This document shows, in pieces, positions 27,530-36,433 of a stretch of 64,000 nucleotides of DNA (its first letter is position 1; every line of letters begins with the position of its first letter). Source of the DNA: Psychrosphaera ytuae. GTDB lineage: Bacteria > Pseudomonadota > Gammaproteobacteria > Enterobacterales > Alteromonadaceae. The stretch covers positions 2,542,001-2,606,000 of the forward strand of contig NZ_CP072110.1 of NCBI RefSeq assembly GCF_017638545.1, read 5' to 3'. The notes beneath the pieces are model-generated. The model ran no database searches, was not told where the DNA came from, and worked only from the letters and a program-made list of their open reading frames with translations. A program made the position numbers and the translations under genes.

Positions 27530-27697
27530 TCAGCCAAAAAGCTGATATTGAAATACCCAACTAGCTGTGTCTCTGGATTTAACGTCGATATAAAGATCTT
27601 GATAAATACTTTCGAATGCAGGCTGACCTTGTTCAACCAATTCGGCCACTCGATTGTTTTTTTTATTACAGACATGGAATACCTCATTTACTCGTTT
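27530..27697 (-). pseudogene. Possible C-terminal fragment of an unidentified protein
   Basis: A 55-codon open frame without a start codon reads 'VAELVEQGQPAFESIYQDLY' and 'DTASWVFQYQLFG' before TGA at 27530-27532. Composition is protein-like and a stop lies immediately upstream of the frame. It may be the remains of a gene cut by island turnover. It overlaps a perfect inverted repeat at its upstream end. The family is unknown. Confidence 0.25.
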
Positions 27698-27735
27698 TTA
27701 AAGTGGAGTAAATGAGGTGAATGAGGTGAATGAGG
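27681..27735. repeat. Perfect 13-bp inverted repeat followed by 9-bp tandem repeats
   Basis: ACCTCATTTACTC (27681-27693) pairs with GAGTAAATGAGGT (27706-27718) across 12 bases. The right arm runs into AATGAGGTG repeated twice and a third imperfect copy. There is no T run in the right place for a terminator. It could be an operator or replication-type iteron. Confidence 0.5.
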
Positions 27736-28139
27736 GTGACAAAGCACCAGTTGAATCACCACATTGGCCTAAAAAGCGCTATATAAAACATAAAGTTTTA
27801 AAAGTTTTCTTAAATATTTCTGCTCTAACGCCTTAAATTACATGGTATTTGGCTAAATTCCCTTCCAAATTGCGCAGATAGTATCTCTATTCAATATTCT
27901 GGATCTGAATATTGTGTTTGTCTTTAAAATCTATTTAAAACAATGTTTTAGTTTATTTAATTGTGATTTTTTTGTTTTTAGTAACCGGTTTAGTAACCAT
28001 GTTACCAACCTGTTTCAGTATTTTTATACTTGTTCACTTAGCTAGCCTACTAGGCGCTTTCCTTTGATTGCTTCTAACAACTTTTTGCTTTTTAAGCGTA
28101 GATACCCATAATTACGTTTCTAGTTTTATGGTTAAATTG
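27736..28139. other. AT-rich non-coding stretch downstream of the reverse transcriptase
   Basis: No gene is seen between the tandem repeats and the RT stop codon. The stretch holds TTAGTAACC-type repeats near 27.98 kb and may contain an untranslated RNA linked to the RT, an island end, or both. Confidence 0.4.
27978..28006. repeat. Arm-type-like integrase repeats, left set
   Basis: TTAGTAACC at 27978-27986 and TTAGTAACC at 27990-27998 are 12 bases apart, with an inverted GTTACC at 28001-28006. The same motif occurs four times upstream of the integrase gene and twice near 39.93 kb, so these may be integrase-binding sites at an element end. Confidence 0.5.
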
Positions 28140-29873
28140 TTAAGCATGACTTGATTGTTGTAATTGATTGATAATATCTAGCGCAAAATCTTCATCTCGA
28201 TCAAAAGCCGTATTCATCAAATAGCTATTGAGAGAATCACCTACCCCATGCAATGACGCCACCTCTTTAATGAACAAGTCTGAACTATTCATAATATCTA
28301 TATTCACAGGACCTTTAGCCAGAGTAATTATCTCAGAATCAACGTCATAATTAGGAAACCTTATTTCATTTAAAGTTAGTATCGCTAAACATTGCTCGAT
28401 AAGTTTATTATCTAACGCCCTTATTTTATCAATATTGAAAGTCACTTCTTCATCCTTTGCTCTTAATATTTGTGATACAGCTTGCGTGGCATTTACACCC
28501 ATTGCGATGATTTCTGTAACGTCCTTAGTTGATATCGCTTTCATTGTTGCCGTAATTAACTGCAACTCAGGAAACTTTTGCAATTTTTTTGCAAGCTCTA
28601 ACAGCAAATTATCATCAGCAAAAATCAATACCCTTCCGCTAACATATCTCAATTTAGGAATAAGTCGTTTTCTCTGGTAAATAGTTAGGTCATCTGACTG
28701 TTCTAGAAGTGTATTAAACTGCTCCAATAAAGCTGTTTCACAAAGCTTGGCTTGTTTTAATAAATGGTCTACGTCAATTTTATTTACGGCCCTGAAAGAC
28801 CAATTATATTTATTCAGCCAATCTTGGAACCTCTCTAAATTATTAGATTCATTAACAACGTTTGAATAATCTAAAATAGGGAGCCTAATATTCTGTTTTA
28901 AAAACTCTTTAGACAATAGCTTTTGTCGGTGAGGCTTTGCGATTAAATAACGTTTAACATCTGCGATAAACGCCACCCATGAAAGCCCGAGACTAGACTC
29001 AAAGTCATTTTCTCCCTCAAGCCACTCTTCACATGTTACTTCAAAATCCTTGTCACCAATGTGCAGCTCTAAGTTAAATTCACTTAGCTCTTCAACTAAT
29101 ATTTCCCGCCACTTTTTGCATTCATGTGGATTACCAACAAATGCTATATCATCAACATACCTAAAGTACTTGCCTTCTGTTATGTTATGCATCTTCTCAT
29201 CCAAAGAGTCTAGCAATAAATTAGCAATTACATGACTAAATGCCGGCCCTGTCAGTAAACTAGGTTCACACTTAAGAGAAGCGTTTGAGTGCTGTTGTCT
29301 ATTAAGTAAATTATGTCCTAATAATTCAAACTTACTTTCCAAATCCGACTTCTGGCAAAATTTTTGCCAGACTTGGATAGCCAAATCAGTATGTATACTG
29401 GGGTAAAATTTCTTAATATCTGTAATAAGCACCATACCATTTTCTACAGACCAACAGGCGTTGGCAATATCAGCTTGCCGCTCTTTGTACCCGATAAAAT
29501 AAGGGTTAAAAACGCCTGATTTATCTGATTCCTCTGTAAATCGATAGCTATAAACATATGGTTTCGGATGAAATATAGAATGTTTAGAAAGCTCCACTAA
29601 CAAGGCGGTCTCAGATAAAGCCTCATTAGGAGCAGGCAAGTATATTTCTCTATGGGTAATAGCACCGCTTTCTGATAATTCCTTAAAATGGAACGTTTTT
29701 AGATAAGAAGCTTCACCTTGACAACTTGACAATCGTGTAGATACATCACGAATCCACCGACATTTTTTAGCCGAGACGTTTTTGAGGTAATACCTGAGAC
29801 CTAAATAAGATAGAACGTCTCGTTTACGATATTGATTAAGAGTTTTTACTGCTAATAATGAGGAGTTTGGCAT
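28140..29873 (-). CDS. Reverse transcriptase, probably of a defence-associated (UG/Abi-like) group
   Basis: This 577-residue protein carries a reverse-transcriptase domain. 'VLITDIKKFYPSIH' supplies the first catalytic Asp (152), 'LLTGPAFSHVIANLLLDSLD' (about 207-225) is the RT4-like region, and KYFRYVDDIAFVG holds the YVDD motif (239-242). The group II maturase and retron hallmarks are not evident. The C-terminal 240 residues are a run of helices ('LLELAKKLQKFPELQ', 'QAVSQILRAKDEE') like the alpha-repeat domain of Abi and UG reverse transcriptases. I take ATG 29873, four bases after the stop of the gene before; a longer frame reaches 29906. It is the last gene of a type I restriction operon. 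The group is inferred. Confidence 0.85.
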   Translation of the reverse strand: MPNSSLLAVKTLNQYRKRDVLSYLGLRYYLKNVSAKKCRWIRDVSTRLSSCQGEASYLKTFHFKELSESGAITHREIYLPAPNEALSETALLVELSKHSIFHPKPYVYSYRFTEESDKSGVFNPYFIGYKERQADIANACWSVENGMVLITDIKKFYPSIHTDLAIQVWQKFCQKSDLESKFELLGHNLLNRQQHSNASLKCEPSLLTGPAFSHVIANLLLDSLDEKMHNITEGKYFRYVDDIAFVGNPHECKKWREILVEELSEFNLELHIGDKDFEVTCEEWLEGENDFESSLGLSWVAFIADVKRYLIAKPHRQKLLSKEFLKQNIRLPILDYSNVVNESNNLERFQDWLNKYNWSFRAVNKIDVDHLLKQAKLCETALLEQFNTLLEQSDDLTIYQRKRLIPKLRYVSGRVLIFADDNLLLELAKKLQKFPELQLITATMKAISTKDVTEIIAMGVNATQAVSQILRAKDEEVTFNIDKIRALDNKLIEQCLAILTLNEIRFPNYDVDSEIITLAKGPVNIDIMNSSDLFIKEVASLHGVGDSLNSYLMNTAFDRDEDFALDIINQLQQSSHA

Positions 29874-29877
29874 ATTA

Positions 29878-30828
29878 TTAATCCAAAGGTAAATCAAAAC
29901 GAGCAATAGTTAAACGAATAGGAAATGTTCCATCTTTAATAGGTTGTTCACACTTGATATCCGCTAACCCATATGGTTCATTTTCTTCGCTCTCACCGCC
30001 TACAAAAGTTAAAATAGGTTTAAATAGTTGCTTAAACCAAGTACTCATTCTTGGAAAAAAGTGATCCAGGACGTTATTTTTTTGCGGTTCGATCCAGATA
30101 GCAGCGCTCAGCTGATCTCTACTGTGAATGAATATTTCAGAAATCTGTTTTTCAGCTTCTTTCCATTTACTGTTACCTTCCAAAAGCCCTGAAAAATTAC
30201 TTACGACAAGAAGCCTTGAGTCGCAATTTTGGCTTCTTATTGTAATTTGACGAATTAAATCTGCATTGTTTATTCGATCCAATACATCCCAATGTAAAAT
30301 TGTATATTCGAAACTTATTGCTTGTTCTTTTAACGGCTCTATTAATTCATCAAGTTGTTTCTTAAGATAGCTTCTAGCTGATTCAGATATTTCCCCTGCG
30401 ACAATTGATATATCTAGAGGAATACGAGGTAATACACTTTGAGTTCTCAATTCAGCTAATGTCGTTAAGATACTAATGACAGCGGCACCAGAGCCACTAG
30501 GCAAATCAGCTAAAAAGACTCTTTGACCTGCAAAAATCTCAGCATAAGCGTCAGAAACTTTTGACAATTGGTTTTTGGGATCGAGTAATGAGAGAATTAC
30601 TCTCCCACAAGAACCATTATACCTCCAAGCTAAGTGCTTATCAGTTTCTTCCTTGCTTATGCCACCAATAAAGCCTTTATCTGCCTTTTTTGTAGCTAAT
30701 TCTGATAAGTTATTATCTTCAAGCAACAGCTTCCATTTCTCAACTAGCAAGTTCGGTAGCTTTATTATTTTCCTATCTTTACACCATAAGGAGTTAGGTA
30801 AATCTTCCTTTTTAATAAACCGTTCCAT
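29878..30828 (-). CDS. Rossmann-fold protein, methyltransferase-like, paired with the reverse transcriptase
   Basis: This is a 316-residue soluble protein. 'RVFLADLPSGSGAAVISIL' (about 103-120) looks like the glycine-rich first strand of a SAM-dependent methyltransferase, followed by 'LDISIVAGEISESARSYL' with an acidic residue (Glu146) ending the second strand, then HWDVLD (179-184) and 'RLLVVSNFSGLLEG' (about 205-218). A DPPY-type catalytic motif is absent, so it may bind a nucleotide without being a DNA methylase. It sits three bases after hsdR and four before the RT. The exact family is unknown. Tight spacing suggests that it works with the RT, the R-M complex, or both. Confidence 0.65.
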   Translation of the reverse strand: MERFIKKEDLPNSLWCKDRKIIKLPNLLVEKWKLLLEDNNLSELATKKADKGFIGGISKEETDKHLAWRYNGSCGRVILSLLDPKNQLSKVSDAYAEIFAGQRVFLADLPSGSGAAVISILTTLAELRTQSVLPRIPLDISIVAGEISESARSYLKKQLDELIEPLKEQAISFEYTILHWDVLDRINNADLIRQITIRSQNCDSRLLVVSNFSGLLEGNSKWKEAEKQISEIFIHSRDQLSAAIWIEPQKNNVLDHFFPRMSTWFKQLFKPILTFVGGESEENEPYGLADIKCEQPIKDGTFPIRLTIARFDLPLD

Positions 30829-30831
30829 TTA

Positions 30832-33798
30832 TTAATAATATTCCTTGATGTAACCATATGCTCTATCAAACAGCACTTGGTCTTTATGTAATTTGTATTT
30901 AAGCAAAGCTTTGCGTAGTGATTTTTGTACTTCTCGTTCACCACCTACCGTGTTTTGCCAGCCTGGGAAGTTGACTACCCTTACGATTGCATCAATGTCA
31001 GTAACTATGCGTTCTACAACCGTAGGGGTTTCATCAGTTTTAAGTTCAAGGAACAGTTCTGTAAGTGCAGCTTTTGGTGATTTCTCTTGAAGTTCTTGTT
31101 CTAACTCTTTTTCAGCTTTAACCGTGTCTTTGGCTATAGCGCAGAGCTCTTTTACGAATTCAATTGAAGTGATTAAGCCTTTCTCCGCTTTGTCACGTAG
31201 CTCTTCTAAACGCTCACTTAACTTTTTAAAATTGGCGTTTCCGCCGTGCTTAACAAAGCGTTTAATTAGGTCTTTTTCGAGCTGTTTAATTTTCTTGGGA
31301 TCAGGGTTGTTAAAGATGTTTTCGATAACATCTGCATCTAAAACAAACTCTTCTAGCGTATGCACTTCACCTACATGAATGTTCTCGTGGATTAATTGTG
31401 TGGTTTGCGCACCCAGTGCCAACCACAGTATTTTACCTACGTTATCCGATGCCGGTTTTACCGATTCAAATACCTGAGCAAGCCATTTGTAGTCTTGGTT
31501 ATAAACATCCAAGATATTATCAGGTGATAAAGACTCCCATAACTTAGCAAGGTACTTAAAGTCTTTGGCAAAGGCATCTTTCTTTTCATCGGTATTAATA
31601 GCGTTCTGTGCCGCTTCTAAGCCTTCAAACCCATCAAGAGTTCTATCTACCCCTTCAAAGTGTCTTAACGCATCAGCCATTGCTTGTGGCAGTCGAGAAC
31701 GTAAATCGCCAAGATTAGTAATAACCTGTTTAACACTTTGCTCGTCAAACTCTAGCGCTTTAGCGGCATCATCAAACACACCAAAGTAATCAACAATACA
31801 ACCAAATGTTTTTTGCGGATATAAACGGTTTGTGCGACAAATTGCCTGTAGTAACGTATGGTCTTTTAATGACTTGTCTAAGTACATGGTTTGACAAATC
31901 GGGGCATCAAAACCGGTTAACAGCTTTGCTGTCACAATGATGAATTTAAGCTCTGATGTTGCGTCATTGTACTCATCAACAATCTTTTCTTGCTGGCTTT
32001 TATCTACCGCCCACTTTTGCTTAAACTCAAAATCATCGTTGGCAGTAGTCGAGATTACAACTTTACTGGCCTCTTCTGGGAAGTACTTATCTAATTCTTC
32101 TTTGTATTGCACACAAGCATGACGATCTGGTGTGACTATCATGCCTTTAAAACCATGAGGCGCTACTTTTGCATTAAAGTGTTCAGCGATGTCTTTTACG
32201 ATTTTTTCAACACGTTCAGGTGATTTCAAAAACGCTGACATTTTTGCTGACTTCTTGTTTAGCTCATCGGCTTCTTCGTCAGTTAGCGCAGCACTTTCTT
32301 TAAACTCTTCAAACGCTTTATCTAATGCGTCTTTATCAACATGGACGTCAACCAGTCGTGGTTCAAAGTGCAGAGGTAGTGTTGCTTCATCTCGAATTGA
32401 ATCATGGAAGGTATAACGTGACATATAGCCACCTCTATCTTCCTCTGAGCCAAACGCCCAAAAGGTATTTTTATCTGCCTTGTTAACTGGCGTACCGGTT
32501 AAACCAAACAAAAATGCATTGGGTAATGCCGCTCGCATTTGTCGTCCTAAATCACCTTCTTGAGTTCGGTGAGCCTCATCCACCAATAGAATGATGTTTT
32601 CTCTATCATTCATATTAGGTTTAGCGTCTCTGAATTTATGGATCATTGAAATAATGATCTTACGAGTATCACGCTCCAACATTTGTTGAAGTTCTTTAAT
32701 GCTTTCTGTGCTTTCAACATTGGCCACATCTGCCGCATTAAAGGTTCCGCTTATTTGTGTATCAAGGTCGGTTCTATCAACAAGAACAATTACGGTTGGG
32801 CTTTTAAGCTCTGGTGCTCGTCTTAGCTTTTGTGCAGCAAACACCATGAGTAATGATTTACCTGAGCCTTGGAAGTGCCATATCAGGCCTTTCTTAATTT
32901 TGCCTTCAATAACACGCTGGACGATTTTATTCGCCCCTTCATACTGCTGAAAGCGAGGAATCACCTTAATGCGTTGTTTTTTCTTGTTAGTGGTAAACAA
33001 AGAGAAGTTACGCATAATATCGAGTAATCGAGCCGGGCTAAGCAAGTCTGTGAGCTCTTTACCAATTTCAGCTAAACCTAGTGCTTTAGATATTTGACTG
33101 TCATTTTCTTCTATACGCCATGGAGCCCAAAACTCTAACGGACAGCGAATCGCACCATAAAACAGCTCTTTGCCTTCTGTGGCAAAAGACAAAATGTTTG
33201 GCACAAACAATTGCGGTACGGCATTTTCGTAAATTTGATGGATGTCATGGGCACCATCTAACCAACTTACTGAGGGTCTAATCGGTGTTTTGGCTTCACC
33301 AACCACCACAGGTATACCGTTAATCATTAATACCACATCAGGTATTTTGGTTTCTCTGTGGTGAATACGAAACTGGTTAGTTAATATATAATCGTTTCGA
33401 GTTAAGTCTTCAAAATCAATTAGCTTAACGGATACATGACGATTGTTTTCACCAAACGGCATGGTTTTTTCGCCAGTCATCCAAGCGAAAAATTCTTCGT
33501 TGGCTTTAACCAGTCCAACCTGATTTACCGAAATTAAAATAGCTCGGAGTTTATGTATTACTTCATCCGCCAAGTTTGGGTTAGCCTCAATCTCAGGGTT
33601 AAGACGAATTAACGCCTTAATCAGCTGCGATTCAACTAATACTTCATTTACACCACGCCCTAGCTTTTCTGGCGGTTGGAATTGCCACTTAACACCCAAA
33701 GTTGGTTGTGGCTCTGATACTTGATTGGCATTTAAATTAATGCCACTTAGTTGATGGATGATGTAGTGTTCCACACTATTTAATTCGGTAAATCCCAT
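30832..33798 (-). CDS. hsdR: Type I restriction enzyme subunit R
   Basis: This 988-residue motor and nuclease subunit of a type I restriction-modification complex translocates DNA and cleaves unmodified DNA. The N-terminal PD-(D/E)XK nuclease has Asp154 in 'IPDVVLMINGIPVVVGEAK' with Glu168 and Lys170. The SF2 helicase domains follow, with Walker A GSGKS at 311-315, the DEAH box at 407-410 (VDEAHRTQ) and 'LFGLTGTPVN' as motif III. A helical C-terminal domain for binding the methylase core follows. All key residues are present, so it looks active. It starts two bases after the hsdS stop, in a minus-strand operon. Confidence 0.95.
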   Translation of the reverse strand: MGFTELNSVEHYIIHQLSGINLNANQVSEPQPTLGVKWQFQPPEKLGRGVNEVLVESQLIKALIRLNPEIEANPNLADEVIHKLRAILISVNQVGLVKANEEFFAWMTGEKTMPFGENNRHVSVKLIDFEDLTRNDYILTNQFRIHHRETKIPDVVLMINGIPVVVGEAKTPIRPSVSWLDGAHDIHQIYENAVPQLFVPNILSFATEGKELFYGAIRCPLEFWAPWRIEENDSQISKALGLAEIGKELTDLLSPARLLDIMRNFSLFTTNKKKQRIKVIPRFQQYEGANKIVQRVIEGKIKKGLIWHFQGSGKSLLMVFAAQKLRRAPELKSPTVIVLVDRTDLDTQISGTFNAADVANVESTESIKELQQMLERDTRKIIISMIHKFRDAKPNMNDRENIILLVDEAHRTQEGDLGRQMRAALPNAFLFGLTGTPVNKADKNTFWAFGSEEDRGGYMSRYTFHDSIRDEATLPLHFEPRLVDVHVDKDALDKAFEEFKESAALTDEEADELNKKSAKMSAFLKSPERVEKIVKDIAEHFNAKVAPHGFKGMIVTPDRHACVQYKEELDKYFPEEASKVVISTTANDDFEFKQKWAVDKSQQEKIVDEYNDATSELKFIIVTAKLLTGFDAPICQTMYLDKSLKDHTLLQAICRTNRLYPQKTFGCIVDYFGVFDDAAKALEFDEQSVKQVITNLGDLRSRLPQAMADALRHFEGVDRTLDGFEGLEAAQNAINTDEKKDAFAKDFKYLAKLWESLSPDNILDVYNQDYKWLAQVFESVKPASDNVGKILWLALGAQTTQLIHENIHVGEVHTLEEFVLDADVIENIFNNPDPKKIKQLEKDLIKRFVKHGGNANFKKLSERLEELRDKAEKGLITSIEFVKELCAIAKDTVKAEKELEQELQEKSPKAALTELFLELKTDETPTVVERIVTDIDAIVRVVNFPGWQNTVGGEREVQKSLRKALLKYKLHKDQVLFDRAYGYIKEYY

Positions 33799-33800
33799 AC

Positions 33801-34967
33801 CTAAAACACCTTGCTAATCAATATAGATTGTAATTTGAAAACAGACTCTATTTTTGTTTTTTGCGCATTAATATTTTTCTTTATTTTGTCTAGTTGATTC
33901 ACAGTAGCTAATTGCTTCTCTTTAGACTCAGGGTATCGAACCTTAAAAGCTTTAAACGTATCAATGCTAAGATTTTTCTGAGCGCTTTCTGTTGCCAAGC
34001 CATCTACTATTTTTTGTTTGTAATTCAGATAATAATATAAGTATTCTTGGCTTATTTTTTCTGGCTTAGCTTGTATACCGACTAAGCTATCAGTAAAGGC
34101 ACTATCAAAACTCAATAACCCCACATACCCGATATTGGCAGCTATTGTCATAACAATTGTTCCTTTCGGAAACATTTTACTAATAGATAAGCCAAGCTCA
34201 TTCAATGTTTGCGAATAAGACGTTATATATTTATCAGAATTAACTACTTCACTTGTTTGAATGAATGGAATTTTCCCTCCATAAAATTGAGGAGCATTCC
34301 TAGGGCGGTGTGCAAATTTTCCTCTTTGAACTGAGGCGACTTCCAAAATTCCTTCCTTATTAAACCCCTTACCATTAAATAGCTCTTTCTCAGAACTATT
34401 AAAAAGGATTTGTAAGTTCGAAAGTAAATTGCGTTCAACTTCAAGTAACTGACTTACTTCTCTAAGCAATTTTAACAAGTATTGTTGTTTCTCTATGTTT
34501 GGAAGTAGAAACTCAAAATTCGATAAATCTTTAAACTTCACTCTCGGAGACAGACCTCCTGCTGAATGAGTCACTGCATGATCAAAAAACTTTTCATTGT
34601 TTACAACGAAAGGTAATAGTTCAGGAAGAAGCAATGCTTCTCTAGCTCGCATAACCGTGATATCGCCCGAACAAATACCTTCAAACCCGGCTTTGGCAGC
34701 CTTCTTCAAATAAGCTCGGCGGCGACCAAATAAAACGTCACCTTTACAAAACTTTTTGGTAAACGTTGTACTACCTTCAATACTAGCAGATCGGCGTAAA
34801 TTCATATCGCCACTATCAATATGCTCTAAACCTACAACATGCTCTATACCTTCAGTAACTGGGTCTTTAACTGACTCTTTTGGCTCAAACACCACATCGC
34901 CAAACTTTACTTTTTTCCAGTCTGATTTATCGATAGAAAAGTTTTTAATAGCTTCCATGTCGAACAT
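33801..34967 (-). CDS. hsdS: Type I restriction enzyme specificity subunit S
   Basis: This 388-residue subunit chooses the bipartite target sequence. It contains two target-recognition domains, about 15-170 ('WKKVKFGDVVFEPKESV', 'GLSPRVKFKDLSNFEFLLP') and about 205-355 ('VASVQRGKFAHRPRN', 'NLSIDTFKAFKVRYP'). Each is followed by a helical spacer with leucine/lysine heptads (about 170-200 and 355-388). The halves are intact, so the recognised site should be bipartite, but it cannot be predicted from sequence. Its start overlaps the hsdM stop by one base. Confidence 0.92.
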   Translation of the reverse strand: MFDMEAIKNFSIDKSDWKKVKFGDVVFEPKESVKDPVTEGIEHVVGLEHIDSGDMNLRRSASIEGSTTFTKKFCKGDVLFGRRRAYLKKAAKAGFEGICSGDITVMRAREALLLPELLPFVVNNEKFFDHAVTHSAGGLSPRVKFKDLSNFEFLLPNIEKQQYLLKLLREVSQLLEVERNLLSNLQILFNSSEKELFNGKGFNKEGILEVASVQRGKFAHRPRNAPQFYGGKIPFIQTSEVVNSDKYITSYSQTLNELGLSISKMFPKGTIVMTIAANIGYVGLLSFDSAFTDSLVGIQAKPEKISQEYLYYYLNYKQKIVDGLATESAQKNLSIDTFKAFKVRYPESKEKQLATVNQLDKIKKNINAQKTKIESVFKLQSILISKVF

Positions 34968-36433
34968 TACACTAGCTCCTTAAATAACTTTTCCATTGAT
35001 TGTTTTAGGTTATCTGATGACTGTTGCCATTCTTGATAAGCTGCCGTAAAACAGGCTTCCTCGCTGCTAACTAAAGAGTCTGGTCGAACATAAAGGTTAA
35101 TCGCCATATTAGCTTTTCTATCTAGAACCTCTTGTTTATCGACTAACAAAGCAAAGTTCTCTTCACTTTCAAAATTGCTATACGCATTAAATATTTTGTC
35201 TATATGCACTTGGTCTAGGTAGCCAATGTTTTTATCCTGTCTAACTTCTTTTACCGCATTTATAAACAAGATTTTTCCCTTCTTATGATCTTCCTTGTTT
35301 GTTTTAGTAATCAACAAACATGCTTCCATTGGCGAGTTATAAAAGAGGTTTGGCCCCAAGCCGATTACACACTCAACTAAGTCTTGCTCAATCATTTTCT
35401 TGCGCATTTCTGTTTCAGCATCGCGGAACAAAATGCCGTGTGGCCAAAGTGATATTGAGCGGCCATTGCCTAAATCTAAGCTTTTTTGAATATGTTGCTG
35501 GAATGCATAATCGGCACAACCTTGCGGTGGTGTGCCCCACAAATTACGCCCATACGGATCATTTTCGAATGCGCCACGATCCCATGATTTAATTGAGTAT
35601 GGCGGGTTAGCTAGGATGACGTTAAACTTTTTAAGCTCATCGTTCTCTAGCAAGCCTGGATTAGACAAAGTATTGCCTCGCACAATATCGAACTCCTCGA
35701 TGCCATGCATAAACATGTTCATACGAGCAATAGCGGAAGTTAACAGGTTAATTTCTTGACCATATAACTTCAGTGTTCGGTATTCTTTGCCTTCGTCTTT
35801 TAAATGCAAGGCGCAGTTAAGCAATAAACCACCAGAACCACAGGTTGGGTCATATACCGACTCACCTGGTTGTGGGTCCATAATCATAGTCATCAGCTTA
35901 ACTACTGTACGGTTGGTATAAAACTCCGCTGCGGTATGGCCGCTGTCATCAGCAAACTCTTTAATTAAGTACTCGTAAGCGTTACCTAATTTATCGTCAG
36001 GCACATTTTTAAGATTCAGTTTATGCTGCGAGTAATGCTCAATAAGGTTAGTGAGCATGGCATCAGAAAGTCGGTCTTTATTGGTCCAACTGGCATCACC
36101 AAAAATACCATCTAAGGTATCCGGGTTAGCTTTTTCAATAGCACGCATAGCATTTTGCAGTGCTAAGCCTACGTTGGTTGTCACCTCACGAACATCTTGC
36201 CAGTGAGCACCAACCGGGATTTGGAAATGGTGGTTTTCTGCAAAAGCAGCATATTCTAAATCACCATCACTTTCCGCTAAGGCGTTGTCAAACTCTTCAT
36301 CATATACATCTGAGATGCGTTTAAAGAACATTAACGGGAATATGTACTGCTTGTAATCACCCGCATCGATAGTGCCACGTAAAGTAGTTGCAGCACCCCA
36401 AAGGTATTTTTCTAATTCTTGTTGAGTCATCAT
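34967..36433 (-). CDS. hsdM: Type I restriction enzyme methylase subunit M (second copy)
   Basis: This 488-residue N6-adenine methyltransferase subunit has a helical N-terminal domain (about 1-150), 'DPTCGSGG' (195-202) for SAM binding and the catalytic NPPYS (276-280). It overlaps hsdS by one base and the GmrSD-like gene by four, so it is cotranscribed. It differs from the upstream copy in the usual FYTPR stretch, which reads FYTNR here. Its position directly before hsdS makes it the likelier functional partner of this S and R set. Confidence 0.93.
   Translation of the reverse strand: MMTQQELEKYLWGAATTLRGTIDAGDYKQYIFPLMFFKRISDVYDEEFDNALAESDGDLEYAAFAENHHFQIPVGAHWQDVREVTTNVGLALQNAMRAIEKANPDTLDGIFGDASWTNKDRLSDAMLTNLIEHYSQHKLNLKNVPDDKLGNAYEYLIKEFADDSGHTAAEFYTNRTVVKLMTMIMDPQPGESVYDPTCGSGGLLLNCALHLKDEGKEYRTLKLYGQEINLLTSAIARMNMFMHGIEEFDIVRGNTLSNPGLLENDELKKFNVILANPPYSIKSWDRGAFENDPYGRNLWGTPPQGCADYAFQQHIQKSLDLGNGRSISLWPHGILFRDAETEMRKKMIEQDLVECVIGLGPNLFYNSPMEACLLITKTNKEDHKKGKILFINAVKEVRQDKNIGYLDQVHIDKIFNAYSNFESEENFALLVDKQEVLDRKANMAINLYVRPDSLVSSEEACFTAAYQEWQQSSDNLKQSMEKLFKELV

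Noticed and set aside
27817..27830. TTAAATATTTCTG, close to TTATATATTTCTG downstream of yicC, as the far attachment core
   Set aside because: It is a 12 of 13 match in AT-rich DNA, which is too likely by chance to name an att site.
28140..29873. Retron or group II intron RT
   Set aside because: No maturase or intron domains are seen, no recognisable msr-msd was found, and the gene is embedded in a protein operon.
30575..33000. Plus-strand open frames opposite hsdR and neighbouring genes
   Set aside because: They are shadows of strongly supported minus-strand genes and encode Ser-rich, low-quality proteins.
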